DNA of 64,000 nt from Methanothrix soehngenii GP6 (GTDB taxonomy: Archaea; Halobacteriota; Methanosarcinia; Methanotrichales; Methanotrichaceae): contig NC_015416.1 of assembly GCF_000204415.1 (NCBI RefSeq), forward strand, positions 2,944,627-3,008,626, written 5' to 3'. Under the pieces are notes generated by a model, which was given only the letters and a program-made list of their open reading frames with translations, was not told where the DNA came from and searched no databases. A program made the translations under genes and the position numbers. Below, in pieces: positions 1-8,977 of this stretch. Positions within the stretch are counted from its first letter, which is position 1; every line of letters begins with the position of its first letter.

Positions 1-102
1 GATTCAGGCTGCAAAGGATAGCGCCAGAGGTTTCAGATCAACAAAAAATTTCATTACTATTATTTATATCAGGACAGGGAAACTCAAATTCAATTTACCC
101 AC

Positions 103-976
103 ATGAAACAGCGAGGAGCCTAATTTAGCTCTGGCCTTTGTAGCCCTGGCAGTACTATGTGCTTCATCTAGTTCTCAGGAAGATATGGCGAAGGAAGACA
201 CAGCCGGTTATTGGCTGAACAAGGGCAACGAGTCGCGTGAAATGGCAATAAATGAAATGCAAAATCAGACTGCCCGAGAGATATTTCTTCAGGAAGCCCG
301 CGAGGCCTATGATAAGGCTATAGAGATCGATCCTCAATCGGCATCGGCCTGGTTTAAGAAGGGAGAGCTTCAGATCGATTTCCTCGGCAATTATGAGGAA
401 GCCCTTAATGCTTTCAATAAATCCATACAGATCAATCCGCAATTTGCCGATGCCTGGTATCAGAAAGGCAAAACCCTGACTGGCTATGGAGATTTTGAAG
501 AAGCCCTGGAATCCTATAATAAATCTCTTGAGATAAATCCAAACTCATCCGATGCCTGGTACTGGAAAGCAGGCGTTCTGGCCGAACTGAACAGGCACGA
601 AGAGGCAATCCCGGCTTATGATAAGGCCATTGAGCTCGATCCCACTCAAGCATCATACTGGCTGGACAGAGGCGGCGCTCTCAACAGACTCAATCGCACT
701 GAAGGGGCTAACGCTTCTTTCACAAGAGCAGTTGAGCTCTGCGACGAGGCCATCGAGCAAAATCCCAAGAGTATAATGGCCTGGCAGGGCAAAGGCACGG
801 CCTTTTACCATCTGGAACGACTCAATGAGTCGATACAGTGCTTCGACAAGGTCATAGAGCTGGCTCCCATGTACTATAGGTCCTACTACTACAAGGGAAA
901 GGCACTGCAGGATTTGGGCCGTGAGGTCGAAGCAGAGGAACTCTTCGCCAGGTCCAAGGAGCTGGGCGGCATATAA
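103..976 (+). pseudogene. Secreted TPR protein, apparently frameshifted in its signal peptide
   Basis: The intact frame runs from an ATG at 185 to 976 (263 aa) and holds about six TPR units with the usual pattern (AWYxKGxxL, EEALxxYxKxLEINP). Upstream of 185 the same frame still reads as a signal-peptide core (LALAFVALAVLCASSSSQED, from about 125), yet it has no start codon. An ATG at 103 (MKQRG) lies in another frame. The simplest reading is a one-base frameshift near 115-122 in a gene whose real start is 103, or a sequencing error. If translation starts at 185 the product would be cytoplasmic, unlike all its paralogues. TPR folds are protein-binding scaffolds; the partner is unknown. Confidence 0.7.
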
Positions 977-1330
977 GCCCATCTTTTACCTTTTGCATCG
1001 ATGATGGGCAGAGATTTGATCCTATGGCAATGACGCACACTCAATGCCGCCAGTATTCTTGTCCCAGTCATAGCTCCTTAAACGTCGTAGTACCCAATAA
1101 AATGGATTTTTTAGCTTTGCTAATGGCTCAGGAGATGTCTTTCATCAAAAAGGAACCTTCATGAACATCTGAACGCTCCATCTCTCAAGATTTTCTCCCA
1201 TGTTCATCGTTCATTCAATCAATCATTTATCTACAGTTCACGCCCAGAAGAGGTTGGCAGGCATTTCGAACGAGAGATGTCCGCATAAATGAAAGAAGTC
1301 GAGGAATAGAGCAGAAAGGAGAGTTTGGGA
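977..1330. other. Intergenic region with the first copy of the TPR-pair upstream module
   Basis: No gene is seen. Bases from about 1200 to 1330 resemble the regions before the TPR genes at 3961 and 6066. Shared parts are CATTTATCTAC followed by GTTCACGCCC, a G-rich stretch, a TTCGAACGAGAGA-like stretch, and the ribosome site GGAGAGTTTGGGA directly before the ATG. It is likely a promoter and 5' leader; TTTATC at about 1230 is a weak TATA candidate. Confidence 0.5.
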
Positions 1331-2647
1331 ATGAATGAAAAAAGAGTGAATGATCTGAGAGCGAATGCAAAAAAGATGAGGGCCTGGATGAGAATCCCCC
1401 TCATCCTGGCCGTTCTCTTTGTGCTATGTCTGGCAGCTGTAGCGCAGGAGAATACTGCAGATAGCTGGTATCAAGAGGGTTTGAAGCTAATGGGAAACGA
1501 TAACTATAGGGATGCGCTCATTGCATTCGATAAGGCAATTGAGATCGATCCCGAGAACGCCAGCATATGGATGGGCAAAGGTGATGTGCTCGTAAGAATG
1601 GGAGATTATAATGAATCGCTGAAGATTTATGAAAACGCCTTGGAGATGGCAGAAAAAACTACCCAAGATAATCCCCATGATGCCAGGGGCTGGCTTGTGA
1701 AAGGGGAGCTTTTCATAAGGATTTTCAAGAACGATGAGGCCATCAACGCCTATAGCAGAGCTACTGAACTGAATCCCAAGTATGCGGAGGCTTGGTACCA
1801 GAAGGGCGCAGCTCTGAACCTTAAGGCAGGGGAACTACCTGAACAGGAGAGCGCCAAGACCTATGAAGAAGCCTTTACAGCCTTGAACAAGGCCATTGAG
1901 CTGGATCCTGGCTATGGAAAGGCCTGGAATGATAAAGGCTATACTCTCTTGTCCCTCGCCAGGTTCAATGGCAAGAATTTTAACAGATACAATGAGTCGC
2001 TGGAGGCTTTCGATAGGGCCATTGAGCTTATTTCTGCTGAAGATTCCAGGCAATTCTCAGCTCTGGCCTGGGAGGGCAAGGCACTTGCATTCGTTGGCAT
2101 GAGCAATATGCTTAACGATATGGATAGGAAGGATGAGGCCAGAGAAAGGTATGAAGAGGCCTTAACGGCTTGCGATAGAGTTATTGAGCTAGACCCAGAT
2201 TTCACCGGCCAGGAAGCTCGATTATTGAAGGCTGGTATCCTCTCCGAACTGGGCAGGTACAATGAATCTCTTGTGGCCTACGACGGGGCTATTTCGTCTG
2301 TGCCTGCAGACCTTGTCTTGCTCACAGCCACATTTATGGCGGACAAGAGTAGCGTTCTTGTAAAGATGGGCGAGTACGAGGAAGCCCTAACGACTATTAA
2401 TGCCGCCCTAAAGATAGATCCGACAAATCCGATTGCCTGGAAGAACAAAGGTGAAGCCCTAAATTATACGGGCAGATACGAAGAGGCCGTAAGCGCCTAC
2501 GACAAGGCTGTTGAGCTGAGTCCAGAGCTAGGTCTGCTGAAAGCCTCCTCCTGGCAGGGCAAGGGCGATGCACTGAAGGCCTCAGGACGCCAGGTTGAAG
2601 CGGCTGCAGCTTTTGCCAGGGCAAAGGAGCTAGGGTATAAAGCATAG
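1331..2647 (+). CDS. Secreted TPR-repeat protein (pair 1)
   Basis: This 438-aa protein starts at the ATG at 1331, nine bases after GGAG (1318-1321); an in-frame TTG at 1325 is too close to that site. A charged N-terminus and a hydrophobic core (residues about 18-38, ending AAVAQEN) form a signal peptide or anchor. The rest is about nine TPR units (for example AWYQKGAALNL, EALTTINAALKIDP), ending in the family tail AKELGYKA. It probably acts outside the membrane as a binding scaffold. A membrane-anchored winged-helix gene follows 54 bases downstream, an arrangement repeated three times in a row, which suggests that the two products work together. No enzyme motif is visible. Confidence 0.85.
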   Translation: MNEKRVNDLRANAKKMRAWMRIPLILAVLFVLCLAAVAQENTADSWYQEGLKLMGNDNYRDALIAFDKAIEIDPENASIWMGKGDVLVRMGDYNESLKIYENALEMAEKTTQDNPHDARGWLVKGELFIRIFKNDEAINAYSRATELNPKYAEAWYQKGAALNLKAGELPEQESAKTYEEAFTALNKAIELDPGYGKAWNDKGYTLLSLARFNGKNFNRYNESLEAFDRAIELISAEDSRQFSALAWEGKALAFVGMSNMLNDMDRKDEARERYEEALTACDRVIELDPDFTGQEARLLKAGILSELGRYNESLVAYDGAISSVPADLVLLTATFMADKSSVLVKMGEYEEALTTINAALKIDPTNPIAWKNKGEALNYTGRYEEAVSAYDKAVELSPELGLLKASSWQGKGDALKASGRQVEAAAAFARAKELGYKA

Positions 2648-2701
2648 ATCCGTAGGAATACAGATGACCGTGTTTAGCATCTCAAGAACCGGAGGGATAG
2701 G

Positions 2702-3721
2702 ATGGTATCTATGGTACTATTGAAGAAGATCCTGATGGGATCGGCTATTCTTCTATCCCTTGTCGCCGCAATTCAGGCATCCGGACAGGAGTTCTATTCT
2801 GGGGCAGCCGGGAAGAACCTCAGCCTCAATGTCCACCTGCTCGACACCGGTCAGGCCCTGGTCGTGGGCTATGTTGATGATCCCAGGGGCCTGATCTTTC
2901 TGAGGCCGACCCAGTATACCGACCCGGCTGCGACTCGGTATGCATCCAGATACAGGTATGAAAACGAGACTCATCAGCTGTATGCCTGGACTGACGCACT
3001 GACTTTCAAGCAAGGAGATACCTGGAGATTGATGTTTCAATGTCCGGGCTTTTATGCCGAGTATCGCGTCATATTCGACCTTCCAGCCGATTTAGGGCTG
3101 GGAAGAATCAATAGCTCTGAGGGGCTGAAATACGTGGTCTCAGCCTCAAATGATTCGTTAACAGTTATTTCTCAGGGATATGATATCAGGAATCCTTCCA
3201 TAACCATAGAGTACCAGCAGTCTTTAGCAGAAGAGGCATCTCTTGAGGATATCAACGGCAGCAGCTCTAACAATTTTTGGCTGGTCGGGGGCGCCATTTT
3301 ATTTCTTGTTTTGTTTATCGGATCTGTCTTCACCTTTATGATGAGATGGCGAAGAAATGAGATGCAACCTGTCAAGAAGGATCTGCTTGAAGGCGATCAT
3401 CTGCTCGGCATTGAGTCCCAGGATGCCTCAAAGCCAATAGATGCTGTCAGGTCCCTGGGAGAAATCGAGGTTGGCAGCGAGTTGAATGCGGTCTTGGAGA
3501 CCCTGACCCCACGGGAGCGCTCGATCATGGAGATCCTGATAAAGAACGGCGGCAAAATGAAGCAGATGGATATGAGATACGAGACCGGCGTCCCTAAATC
3601 AACGCTTACCATGGTTCTGATATCATTGGAGAAGCGCAATCTCGTAACCAGGAAAGAATGGGGCAGAACCAACGTCGTAGAGCTATCAGAGAGGTTCTTC
3701 TCCGGAGAAAAACATTCCTGA
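2702..3721 (+). CDS. Membrane-anchored winged-helix regulator (pair 1)
   Basis: The 339-aa product has a signal anchor (residues 4-27), an extracytoplasmic domain of about 150 aa (LSLNVHLLDTGQALVVGY, then YAWTDALT and GRINSSEGL), one membrane helix (about residues 197-217, NFWLVGGAILFLVLF) and a cytoplasmic tail. The tail ends in a winged helix-turn-helix of the MarR-like type (LTPRERSIMEILIKNGG, then RYETGVPKSTLT, then RRK-like wing EWGRTNVVEL). The layout is that of a one-component receptor that senses outside and binds DNA inside. GGAGGG lies just before the start. It follows the TPR gene closely and is probably co-transcribed. The ligand and target are unknown; the conserved modules before each TPR gene are natural candidates for the target. 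Confidence 0.8.
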   Translation: MVSMVLLKKILMGSAILLSLVAAIQASGQEFYSGAAGKNLSLNVHLLDTGQALVVGYVDDPRGLIFLRPTQYTDPAATRYASRYRYENETHQLYAWTDALTFKQGDTWRLMFQCPGFYAEYRVIFDLPADLGLGRINSSEGLKYVVSASNDSLTVISQGYDIRNPSITIEYQQSLAEEASLEDINGSSSNNFWLVGGAILFLVLFIGSVFTFMMRWRRNEMQPVKKDLLEGDHLLGIESQDASKPIDAVRSLGEIEVGSELNAVLETLTPRERSIMEILIKNGGKMKQMDMRYETGVPKSTLTMVLISLEKRNLVTRKEWGRTNVVELSERFFSGEKHS

Positions 3722-3780
3722 ACATTCTGAACAAAAACCTGCCTTTAAAACAAGGTCTTCGTTTTCCGTTCATTCACATT

Positions 3781-3960
3781 ACCTTTTATCTATCGTTCAT
3801 GCCGGGTAGAGGTCGTCGGGCGGCTCGAAGACGAGCTTCCAGACGTGGAGGTTTCAGTGGAATAGTGGATAAGGGGCCAACTCTATGCCAATAAGGGGCA
3901 GGCCCCTTATTTGCTATCACCTCTTTAGACGAAGTGAGCAACTTGAAGGAGAGTTTGGGA
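3781..3960 (+). promoter_or_regulatory. Second copy of the TPR-pair upstream module, with a perfect hairpin
   Basis: CTTTTATCTATCGTTCATGCC and the following GGGCGGCTCGAA stretch match the regions before 1331 and 6066. Only this copy has the perfect 10-base stem ATAAGGGGCC (3869-3878) / GGCCCCTTAT (3901-3910), with a 22-base loop, about 50 bases before the next start. It could be a leader structure or an attenuator, as it lacks a long T run. Confidence 0.45.
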
Positions 3961-4710
3961 ATGAATGGAAAATCTAAGATGAGAGCCTGGATCGGGGTGG
4001 CCATGGTCCTAATAGTGCTCTCTGCGATGTGCTTGGTAGCTGCGGCACAGGAGACTGCAGATGAGTGGGTGAAGAAGGGAGATGATCTGATGAATTCAAT
4101 GGCGTCTGAGTCCTTAACTGAGGCGCTGAACGCATACGACAAAGCTCTTCAAATGGATTCGCAAAATGAGTCTATTTTGCTAAGAAAAACAGTAGTTCTT
4201 GATATAATAACAATAGGAACAGCTACAGAGGCGCTTGGTATCGTAGAGAAGAAATTGGAGAATAATCCGCAGGATGCATTGGCCTGGCAGGCAAGAGGTG
4301 TAGCACTAAACTACTTGAGCATTGAACAAGAGGCCACCCAATCCTTCGAGAAGGCCATAGAAATATACGATCAAGAGATCCAGAAAGATCCCAAGAACGG
4401 CACTGCCTGGTGGTATAAGGCCGAAAATTTAGCGAATCTCCAGAGGTTCGAGGAGGCACTCATTGCTTACGAGAAGGTGATTGAGCTAGACCATCCCAGG
4501 AAGGTAGACGCATTGAGCACTAAAGGTGGCATTCTCATGCAGTATGGAAGGCTTGAAGAATCTATCAGTGCCTTAGATAAGGCTACTGAGTTGGATCCAA
4601 ACCATATCACGTCGTGGTTTACTAAGGGCCAAGCTCTTAAAGAAATGGGACGCAATGCAGAATCAGAGGCCGCCACCGCAAAAGCGAGGGAGCTGGGGTA
4701 TAAAGGTTGA
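3961..4710 (+). CDS. Secreted TPR-repeat protein (pair 2)
   Basis: The 249-aa protein starts at ATG 3961, preceded by the conserved AAGGAGAGTTTGGGA leader; the in-frame GTG at 3934 lies before that site and is unlikely. The signal sequence is near residues 5-28 (MRAWIGVAMVLIVLSAM, ending VAAAQE). About five TPR units follow, with the terminal repeat ending KARELGYKG. It is the shortest of the three paired TPR proteins. The winged-helix gene of pair 2 begins 19 bases downstream, so the two are very likely one transcription unit. Confidence 0.85.
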   Translation: MNGKSKMRAWIGVAMVLIVLSAMCLVAAAQETADEWVKKGDDLMNSMASESLTEALNAYDKALQMDSQNESILLRKTVVLDIITIGTATEALGIVEKKLENNPQDALAWQARGVALNYLSIEQEATQSFEKAIEIYDQEIQKDPKNGTAWWYKAENLANLQRFEEALIAYEKVIELDHPRKVDALSTKGGILMQYGRLEESISALDKATELDPNHITSWFTKGQALKEMGRNAESEAATAKARELGYKG

Positions 4711-4729
4711 CAGCTTCCTTTTTTATATA

Positions 4730-5917
4730 ATGAAGAAGGATCTGATAATCGTGGCTTTGAAGTATGGGCAGGGTATTCTTAAGGAACCAAGAAAGCTCAT
4801 AGTTGCTCTTCTTCTGCTAGTCTCCATCGCTCTGACATCTGGACAGGAGTTCGATGGTACGGATGAACAAAAGCTCGACCTAGACATCTACTTATACAAT
4901 ACAGGCAAAACCCTAGTGGCGGGCTACATGGAGGACCCAAAAGGCCTGACATTTCTGAGGACCGCTCAGTACAATGCCCTTTATCCCAATCAATATGTCC
5001 CCAGATACAGCTACGATAATGATACTCGCCAGCTATACGCCTGGACAGACGGCCTGACCCGGAAGAATGGGGAGAACTGGAGCCTGGCCTTCACCACCTG
5101 GGGACTCTGCAGCCAGTGCCATATCGTCTTCCACTTGCCAGGCGACTTGAGGCTGGGAAGAATCAACAGTTCTAGCGGGCTGAACTACATGATCACCGCC
5201 TCCAATGAATCCCTGCTGGTGGATGCCCAGGCACACGGTGTTAAGGACCCTGCAATCACCATCGAGTACCAGCAGCCTTTGGGCAATGAGCCTCTGCAAG
5301 ACGCATCTGCGAGAGAGGAAGGCCATGGCAGCGGCTCACAAAACCTTCTCATGGTTGCCGCCTTTATATTTATCCTGACTATTGGATCAGCATTCGCTTT
5401 CGTCGTAGGCAGGCGAAGAGAAAGACTGCCGCTCGGCCAGGCAGATCGACCAGATCTGTCGGTTGTAGACCGCCAGCCTGAAGTCAGTGCCCCAGATACG
5501 TCGGCAGAGCCTTTGCAGGCTGCGCAGATGGCAGCATCGCAGGATTACGCGTCTTTCGAAGCTGATCCGCCGACCGTTGCAGCTGAGGACGATGCGGAGG
5601 ATGAGGATGATGCAGGGCCCATTGGGATGCTCCCGGCAGCAGAGGGCCAAAAGAAAGATATCGCAGTCAGCAGCGAGATGAAGGCCGTTATGGACGCTCT
5701 GACTCACAGAGAGCGCTCGATCATAGAGGCCCTGATAAAGCACGGCGGCAGAACGACCCAGGCGGAGATAAGATATGAGACCGGCCTGCCCAGATCCTCC
5801 CTCACCATGGTTTTGGTATCCCTGGAGAGGCGAAACCTCATAACAAAGAAAGAATGGGGCAGGACCAATGTGATAGAGCTGTCTGAATCGTTCTTTTCCA
5901 AAAAGGAACAATCCTGA
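4730..5917 (+). CDS. Membrane-anchored winged-helix regulator (pair 2)
   Basis: The start is placed at ATG 4730 (MKKDLIIVALKYGQG), which gives a clean signal anchor and 395 aa; a longer frame from 4655 would overlap the TPR gene. Order of parts: anchor; extracytoplasmic domain shared with the genes at 2702 and 7297 (LDLDIYLYNTGKTLVAGY, YAWTDGLT, GRINSSSGL); membrane helix (LLMVAAFIFILTIGSAFAFV); a long acidic cytoplasmic linker rich in D and E (AAEDDAEDEDDAGP); and the C-terminal winged helix (LTHRERSIIEALIKHGG, RYETGLPRSSLT, KKEWGRTNVIEL). The acidic linker is absent from the pair 1 protein. It is probably a one-component membrane regulator. Confidence 0.8.
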   Translation: MKKDLIIVALKYGQGILKEPRKLIVALLLLVSIALTSGQEFDGTDEQKLDLDIYLYNTGKTLVAGYMEDPKGLTFLRTAQYNALYPNQYVPRYSYDNDTRQLYAWTDGLTRKNGENWSLAFTTWGLCSQCHIVFHLPGDLRLGRINSSSGLNYMITASNESLLVDAQAHGVKDPAITIEYQQPLGNEPLQDASAREEGHGSGSQNLLMVAAFIFILTIGSAFAFVVGRRRERLPLGQADRPDLSVVDRQPEVSAPDTSAEPLQAAQMAASQDYASFEADPPTVAAEDDAEDEDDAGPIGMLPAAEGQKKDIAVSSEMKAVMDALTHRERSIIEALIKHGGRTTQAEIRYETGLPRSSLTMVLVSLERRNLITKKEWGRTNVIELSESFFSKKEQS

Positions 5918-6065
5918 ACATCGATCTGCATCCAAACAAATCTTCATTTACCGTCCATCCACATCGTCTTTTATCTATCGTTCATGCCCAGTGGGGATCG
6001 CCGGGCGGCTCGAATGAGAGACGCCCGCTGAAGAAATAAAGTGAGCGAAACAGGAGAGTTTGGGA
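5918..6065 (+). promoter_or_regulatory. Third copy of the TPR-pair upstream module
   Basis: CTTTTATCTATCGTTCATGCC (from about 5970), CGGGCGGCTCGAA and AGGAGAGTTTGGGA repeat the layout seen before 1331 and 3961. No perfect hairpin like that at 3869-3910 is present. It is likely a promoter plus leader and possibly the target of the paired regulators. Confidence 0.45.
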
Positions 6066-7133
6066 ATGAATGCAAAAAGAGTGAATACAAAAAAGATGAA
6101 GGCCTGGACTGGGATTGCCATGGTCCTGGCCGTATTCTCTGCGCTGTGTCTGGCTGCGGCGGCGGAGGATAACACGCCCGTTGCTTGGATTAAAAGAGGT
6201 ATAGAATTATCCAGTAACGAATCCTATGAGGAGGCCACCCAAGCCTTCGACAGAGCACTTGAGCAGGACCCTCAGAATCTCAATGCATGGCTTTTCAAGA
6301 GCATGGCACTGACGAGTCTGGGCACAAAGATCGCTTTGGAAAATAAGAACCTGGGCATAAAAGACCGTGAAGCCTCTGGCATGACGGCCTTTGATAAAGC
6401 TATTGAGGCACATGAAAGGGCTATAGAAATCGCCCCAGAGAATGCCACAGTCTGGACCTACAAGGCCAACAACCTTGCTAAAATCGGCTCATTCACAGAT
6501 AACCTTAGCATATTAAACGAATCCCTGCAGGCCTTCGACAAAGCCCTGGAGCTGAATCCCGAGGATGCCGATGCCTGGCATGGTAAAGGTATTGCCTTGG
6601 TTTACATAAGCCAGACGAGAGAGGATACAAGCAGATATGAAGAGGCCCTTCGGTACATCGACCGGGCTCTAGAGATAGACCCGCAGACGGCAGGAGCACT
6701 GGAGAACAAGGCAGGCATCCTCTCCGAATTAGGAAGACAAAATGAATCTGATAAATTATATAGCGAAGCTCTTGAGCTTTATAACACCAGTATTGAAACT
6801 GAAAAATCGACTGAGGATCTGGTGGAGGCTTGGCTTTCAAAGGGCTTCATTCTGCAAGCTCAGGGCAAATATGAGGATGCTGTCAAGGCACTGGGTAATG
6901 CTACTGATGCCGATCCGATGAACGGATTGGCCTGGAAGGTCAAAGGAGTTCTCTTGTGGAGGGAGTTGAAAGAATATGATGATGCCGTAAATGCTTTCGA
7001 TAAAGCCCTGCAAATTAATCCCAAAGACCCTCTGACCTGGATGAATAAAGGCGATGCTCTAAAAGCGCTGGGCCGCCAGGCCGAAGCGGATGAAGCCTAC
7101 GCCAAGGCCCGGGAGCTGGGGTATCAAGGTTAA
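6066..7133 (+). CDS. Secreted TPR-repeat protein (pair 3)
   Basis: The 355-aa protein starts at ATG 6066 after GGAGAG; a TTG at 6060 also lies in frame. The signal core is WTGIAMVLAVFSALCLAAAA followed by EDN. About eight TPR units follow (AWHGKGIALVY, EEALRYIDRALEIDP, DAVNAFDKALQINP), ending AKARELGYQG. The first 60 bases of the coding region are nearly the same as in the genes at 1331 and 3961, so the three pairs arose by tandem duplication. The third winged-helix gene follows. Confidence 0.85.
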   Translation: MNAKRVNTKKMKAWTGIAMVLAVFSALCLAAAAEDNTPVAWIKRGIELSSNESYEEATQAFDRALEQDPQNLNAWLFKSMALTSLGTKIALENKNLGIKDREASGMTAFDKAIEAHERAIEIAPENATVWTYKANNLAKIGSFTDNLSILNESLQAFDKALELNPEDADAWHGKGIALVYISQTREDTSRYEEALRYIDRALEIDPQTAGALENKAGILSELGRQNESDKLYSEALELYNTSIETEKSTEDLVEAWLSKGFILQAQGKYEDAVKALGNATDADPMNGLAWKVKGVLLWRELKEYDDAVNAFDKALQINPKDPLTWMNKGDALKALGRQAEADEAYAKARELGYQG

Positions 7134-7296
7134 GCCCCTTCCCATTTTTTTTATAAGAAAGAATTATCGGGATGAGTCTAAGAAATCAGAAGGAAGCGGG
7201 GCATGGTAATCCTTGACGAATGGCACAAACTATAAGAAAAGTGAGAAGATCTATCAAACGCAGCCTCTAACTCATCTCAAGGCTTGGAAGGGTAAA

Positions 7297-8412
7297 ATGA
7301 GATCGGTCGCGCTGCTAAGAATGTTAGTGAGAGCAAGCCTCCTTTTGATCCTGGCCTCCATGGCCATGGCATCGGCTACCGGTCAGGATTTCGACAGCGA
7401 GGTCGCTGGGAAGAATCTCAGCCTCGATGTCTACTTGTATGATAGCGGCAAGGCCCTGGTTGCAGGCTATGCGGATAGCATAGAGGGCCTTACCTTTCTG
7501 GAGCCTGCTCGCTATGCTCCGGACAATACCGCTCAGTACACCTCCAAGTACAGGTTTGACAATCAGCTTTATGCCTGGACTGATGCTTTGACCTCGAAGC
7601 AAAGAGAGAACTGGAGCCTGATGTTCTCTTGCGACGGTTTTTATAACGAGTACCATGTCATCTTTCACCTTCCGAACAGCTCGAAGCTGGGCAGGATCAA
7701 CAGCTCTAAGGGACTGAGTTATCTGGTATCTACCTCAAACGACTCTTTGATAGTGGAATCTCATGGGTACGGAGTCTATGAACCAGCGATCTCAATAGAG
7801 TATCGACAGCACATGGAGCCAGAGGGCAATGAGCAAGAGGGCATAACAGGAAATACAGGCAATATTAGTAGTAATCTAGATAGCTCAAACGGTGATAATA
7901 GCGACCTTAGCCAGGCCTATCTTCTTCTGATTCTGCTCGTAGCTTTAGCAATAGGCAGCCTGATTATTTTCATTGTCCGACGCAGAGCAGTTTCACCTAA
8001 CGCTGAGTCGTCGATCCCTGAAGCAGAAGATCTTCCCGACGATGATCAGGCCCTCGATGCCTTATCAACTGAATCTGATCAACCGGAGGCCTCTGAGGAA
8101 GATGTTGAACCCGAAGAGATGCCTTCGCTCGAAGAAGGGCCGAAGAAGGAGATCGCAGTCAGCAGCGAGATGATGGCGGTCATGGATGCTCTGACTCCTC
8201 GAGAGCGTTCTATAGTTGAGGCATTGATCAAACGCGGCGGCAGGATGACCCAGGCGGAGATAAGATATGAGACCAACCTCCCCAGATCCACGCTCACCAC
8301 GATACTGGTCTCACTGGAGAGACGAAACCTCATAACAAAGAAAGAATGGGGCAGGACCAATGTAATAGAGTTATCGGAAAGGTTCCTTTCCGTCCAGGAG
8401 CGCTCCTCCTGA
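7297..8412 (+). CDS. Membrane-anchored winged-helix regulator (pair 3)
   Basis: The 371-aa form starts at ATG 7297 (MRSVALLRMLVRASLLLILA); an in-frame TTG at 7213 would add 28 polar residues. Parts in order are an anchor; the shared extracytoplasmic domain (LSLDVYLYDSGKALVAGY, LYAWTDALT, GRINSSKGL); a spacer rich in N and S; a membrane helix (AYLLLILLVALAIGSLIIF); an acidic linker; and a winged helix (LTPRERSIVEALIKRGG, RYETNLPRSTLT, KKEWGRTNVIEL). The DNA-binding domain is the best conserved part of the three paralogues, so they may share operators. The region after it (8413-8680) has no gene. Confidence 0.8.
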   Translation: MRSVALLRMLVRASLLLILASMAMASATGQDFDSEVAGKNLSLDVYLYDSGKALVAGYADSIEGLTFLEPARYAPDNTAQYTSKYRFDNQLYAWTDALTSKQRENWSLMFSCDGFYNEYHVIFHLPNSSKLGRINSSKGLSYLVSTSNDSLIVESHGYGVYEPAISIEYRQHMEPEGNEQEGITGNTGNISSNLDSSNGDNSDLSQAYLLLILLVALAIGSLIIFIVRRRAVSPNAESSIPEAEDLPDDDQALDALSTESDQPEASEEDVEPEEMPSLEEGPKKEIAVSSEMMAVMDALTPRERSIVEALIKRGGRMTQAEIRYETNLPRSTLTTILVSLERRNLITKKEWGRTNVIELSERFLSVQERSS

Positions 8413-8832
8413 GATTATCCTGGTTTTCCAGAATCGCGGGATTATCCTGCCATCTCAACTCCCACTGGCTCCGGCTCGTTGATTTAGGTATAACGATATG
8501 AGAGAAATTTATGAATATATCATATGGCTCTCTCATGCCGAGAGTTCTTAAAAAAAGCTAATAAGATTTATTCTCTATGCAAATTATTCATATTTCATTT
8601 TGTCTATTGTTTAAAACGAGCAAATGAGCAGTATTAATGGATGCATACTGTTAATAAGTTTAAAACTTAACACTCGCAAGGTTTATATTCGTTAACTGTC
8701 GTAATCCGACAAATGCCGAAAAAGAATTCGGCGGTTCATTGAGTGAGATAGCCGGAAAATGGCTGCCTTATAGCGATTAGATCCTTTTCATCAATAGAAG
8801 TGGATCGATGAAAGAGGGCGATGTGAATGAAT
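8413..8832. promoter_or_regulatory. AT-rich intergenic region with a strong TATA box
   Basis: No gene is seen. A typical archaeal TATA box, TTTATATT at 8682-8689, is preceded by an A-rich stretch and would start a transcript near 8710-8715. That transcript would serve the large TPR block from 8978 onward. The 5' leader would then be about 265 bases and includes a TPR gene remnant. Confidence 0.55.
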
Positions 8833-8849
8833 TCAAAGAGAAGATCCAC

Positions 8850-8940
8850 AACGGATCAATTGATACTGCATTCCCTGGGGAAAGACACAGATGCGGCTGC
8901 GGCATTTTTCCAGGCAAAAGAGCTGGGGTATCAGGAATGA
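8850..8940 (+). pseudogene. 3' remnant of a TPR gene
   Basis: The frame ending at the TGA 8938-8940 reads ILHSLGKDTDAAAAFFQAKE followed by LGYQE, which is the standard end of the local TPR genes. No repeat units or start precede it. It is a scar left by recombination between TPR paralogues, just before the next gene. Confidence 0.6.
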
Positions 8941-8977
8941 CTCCCTCACTTTTTCTGAGAATAATGGAGGTTTGCAA

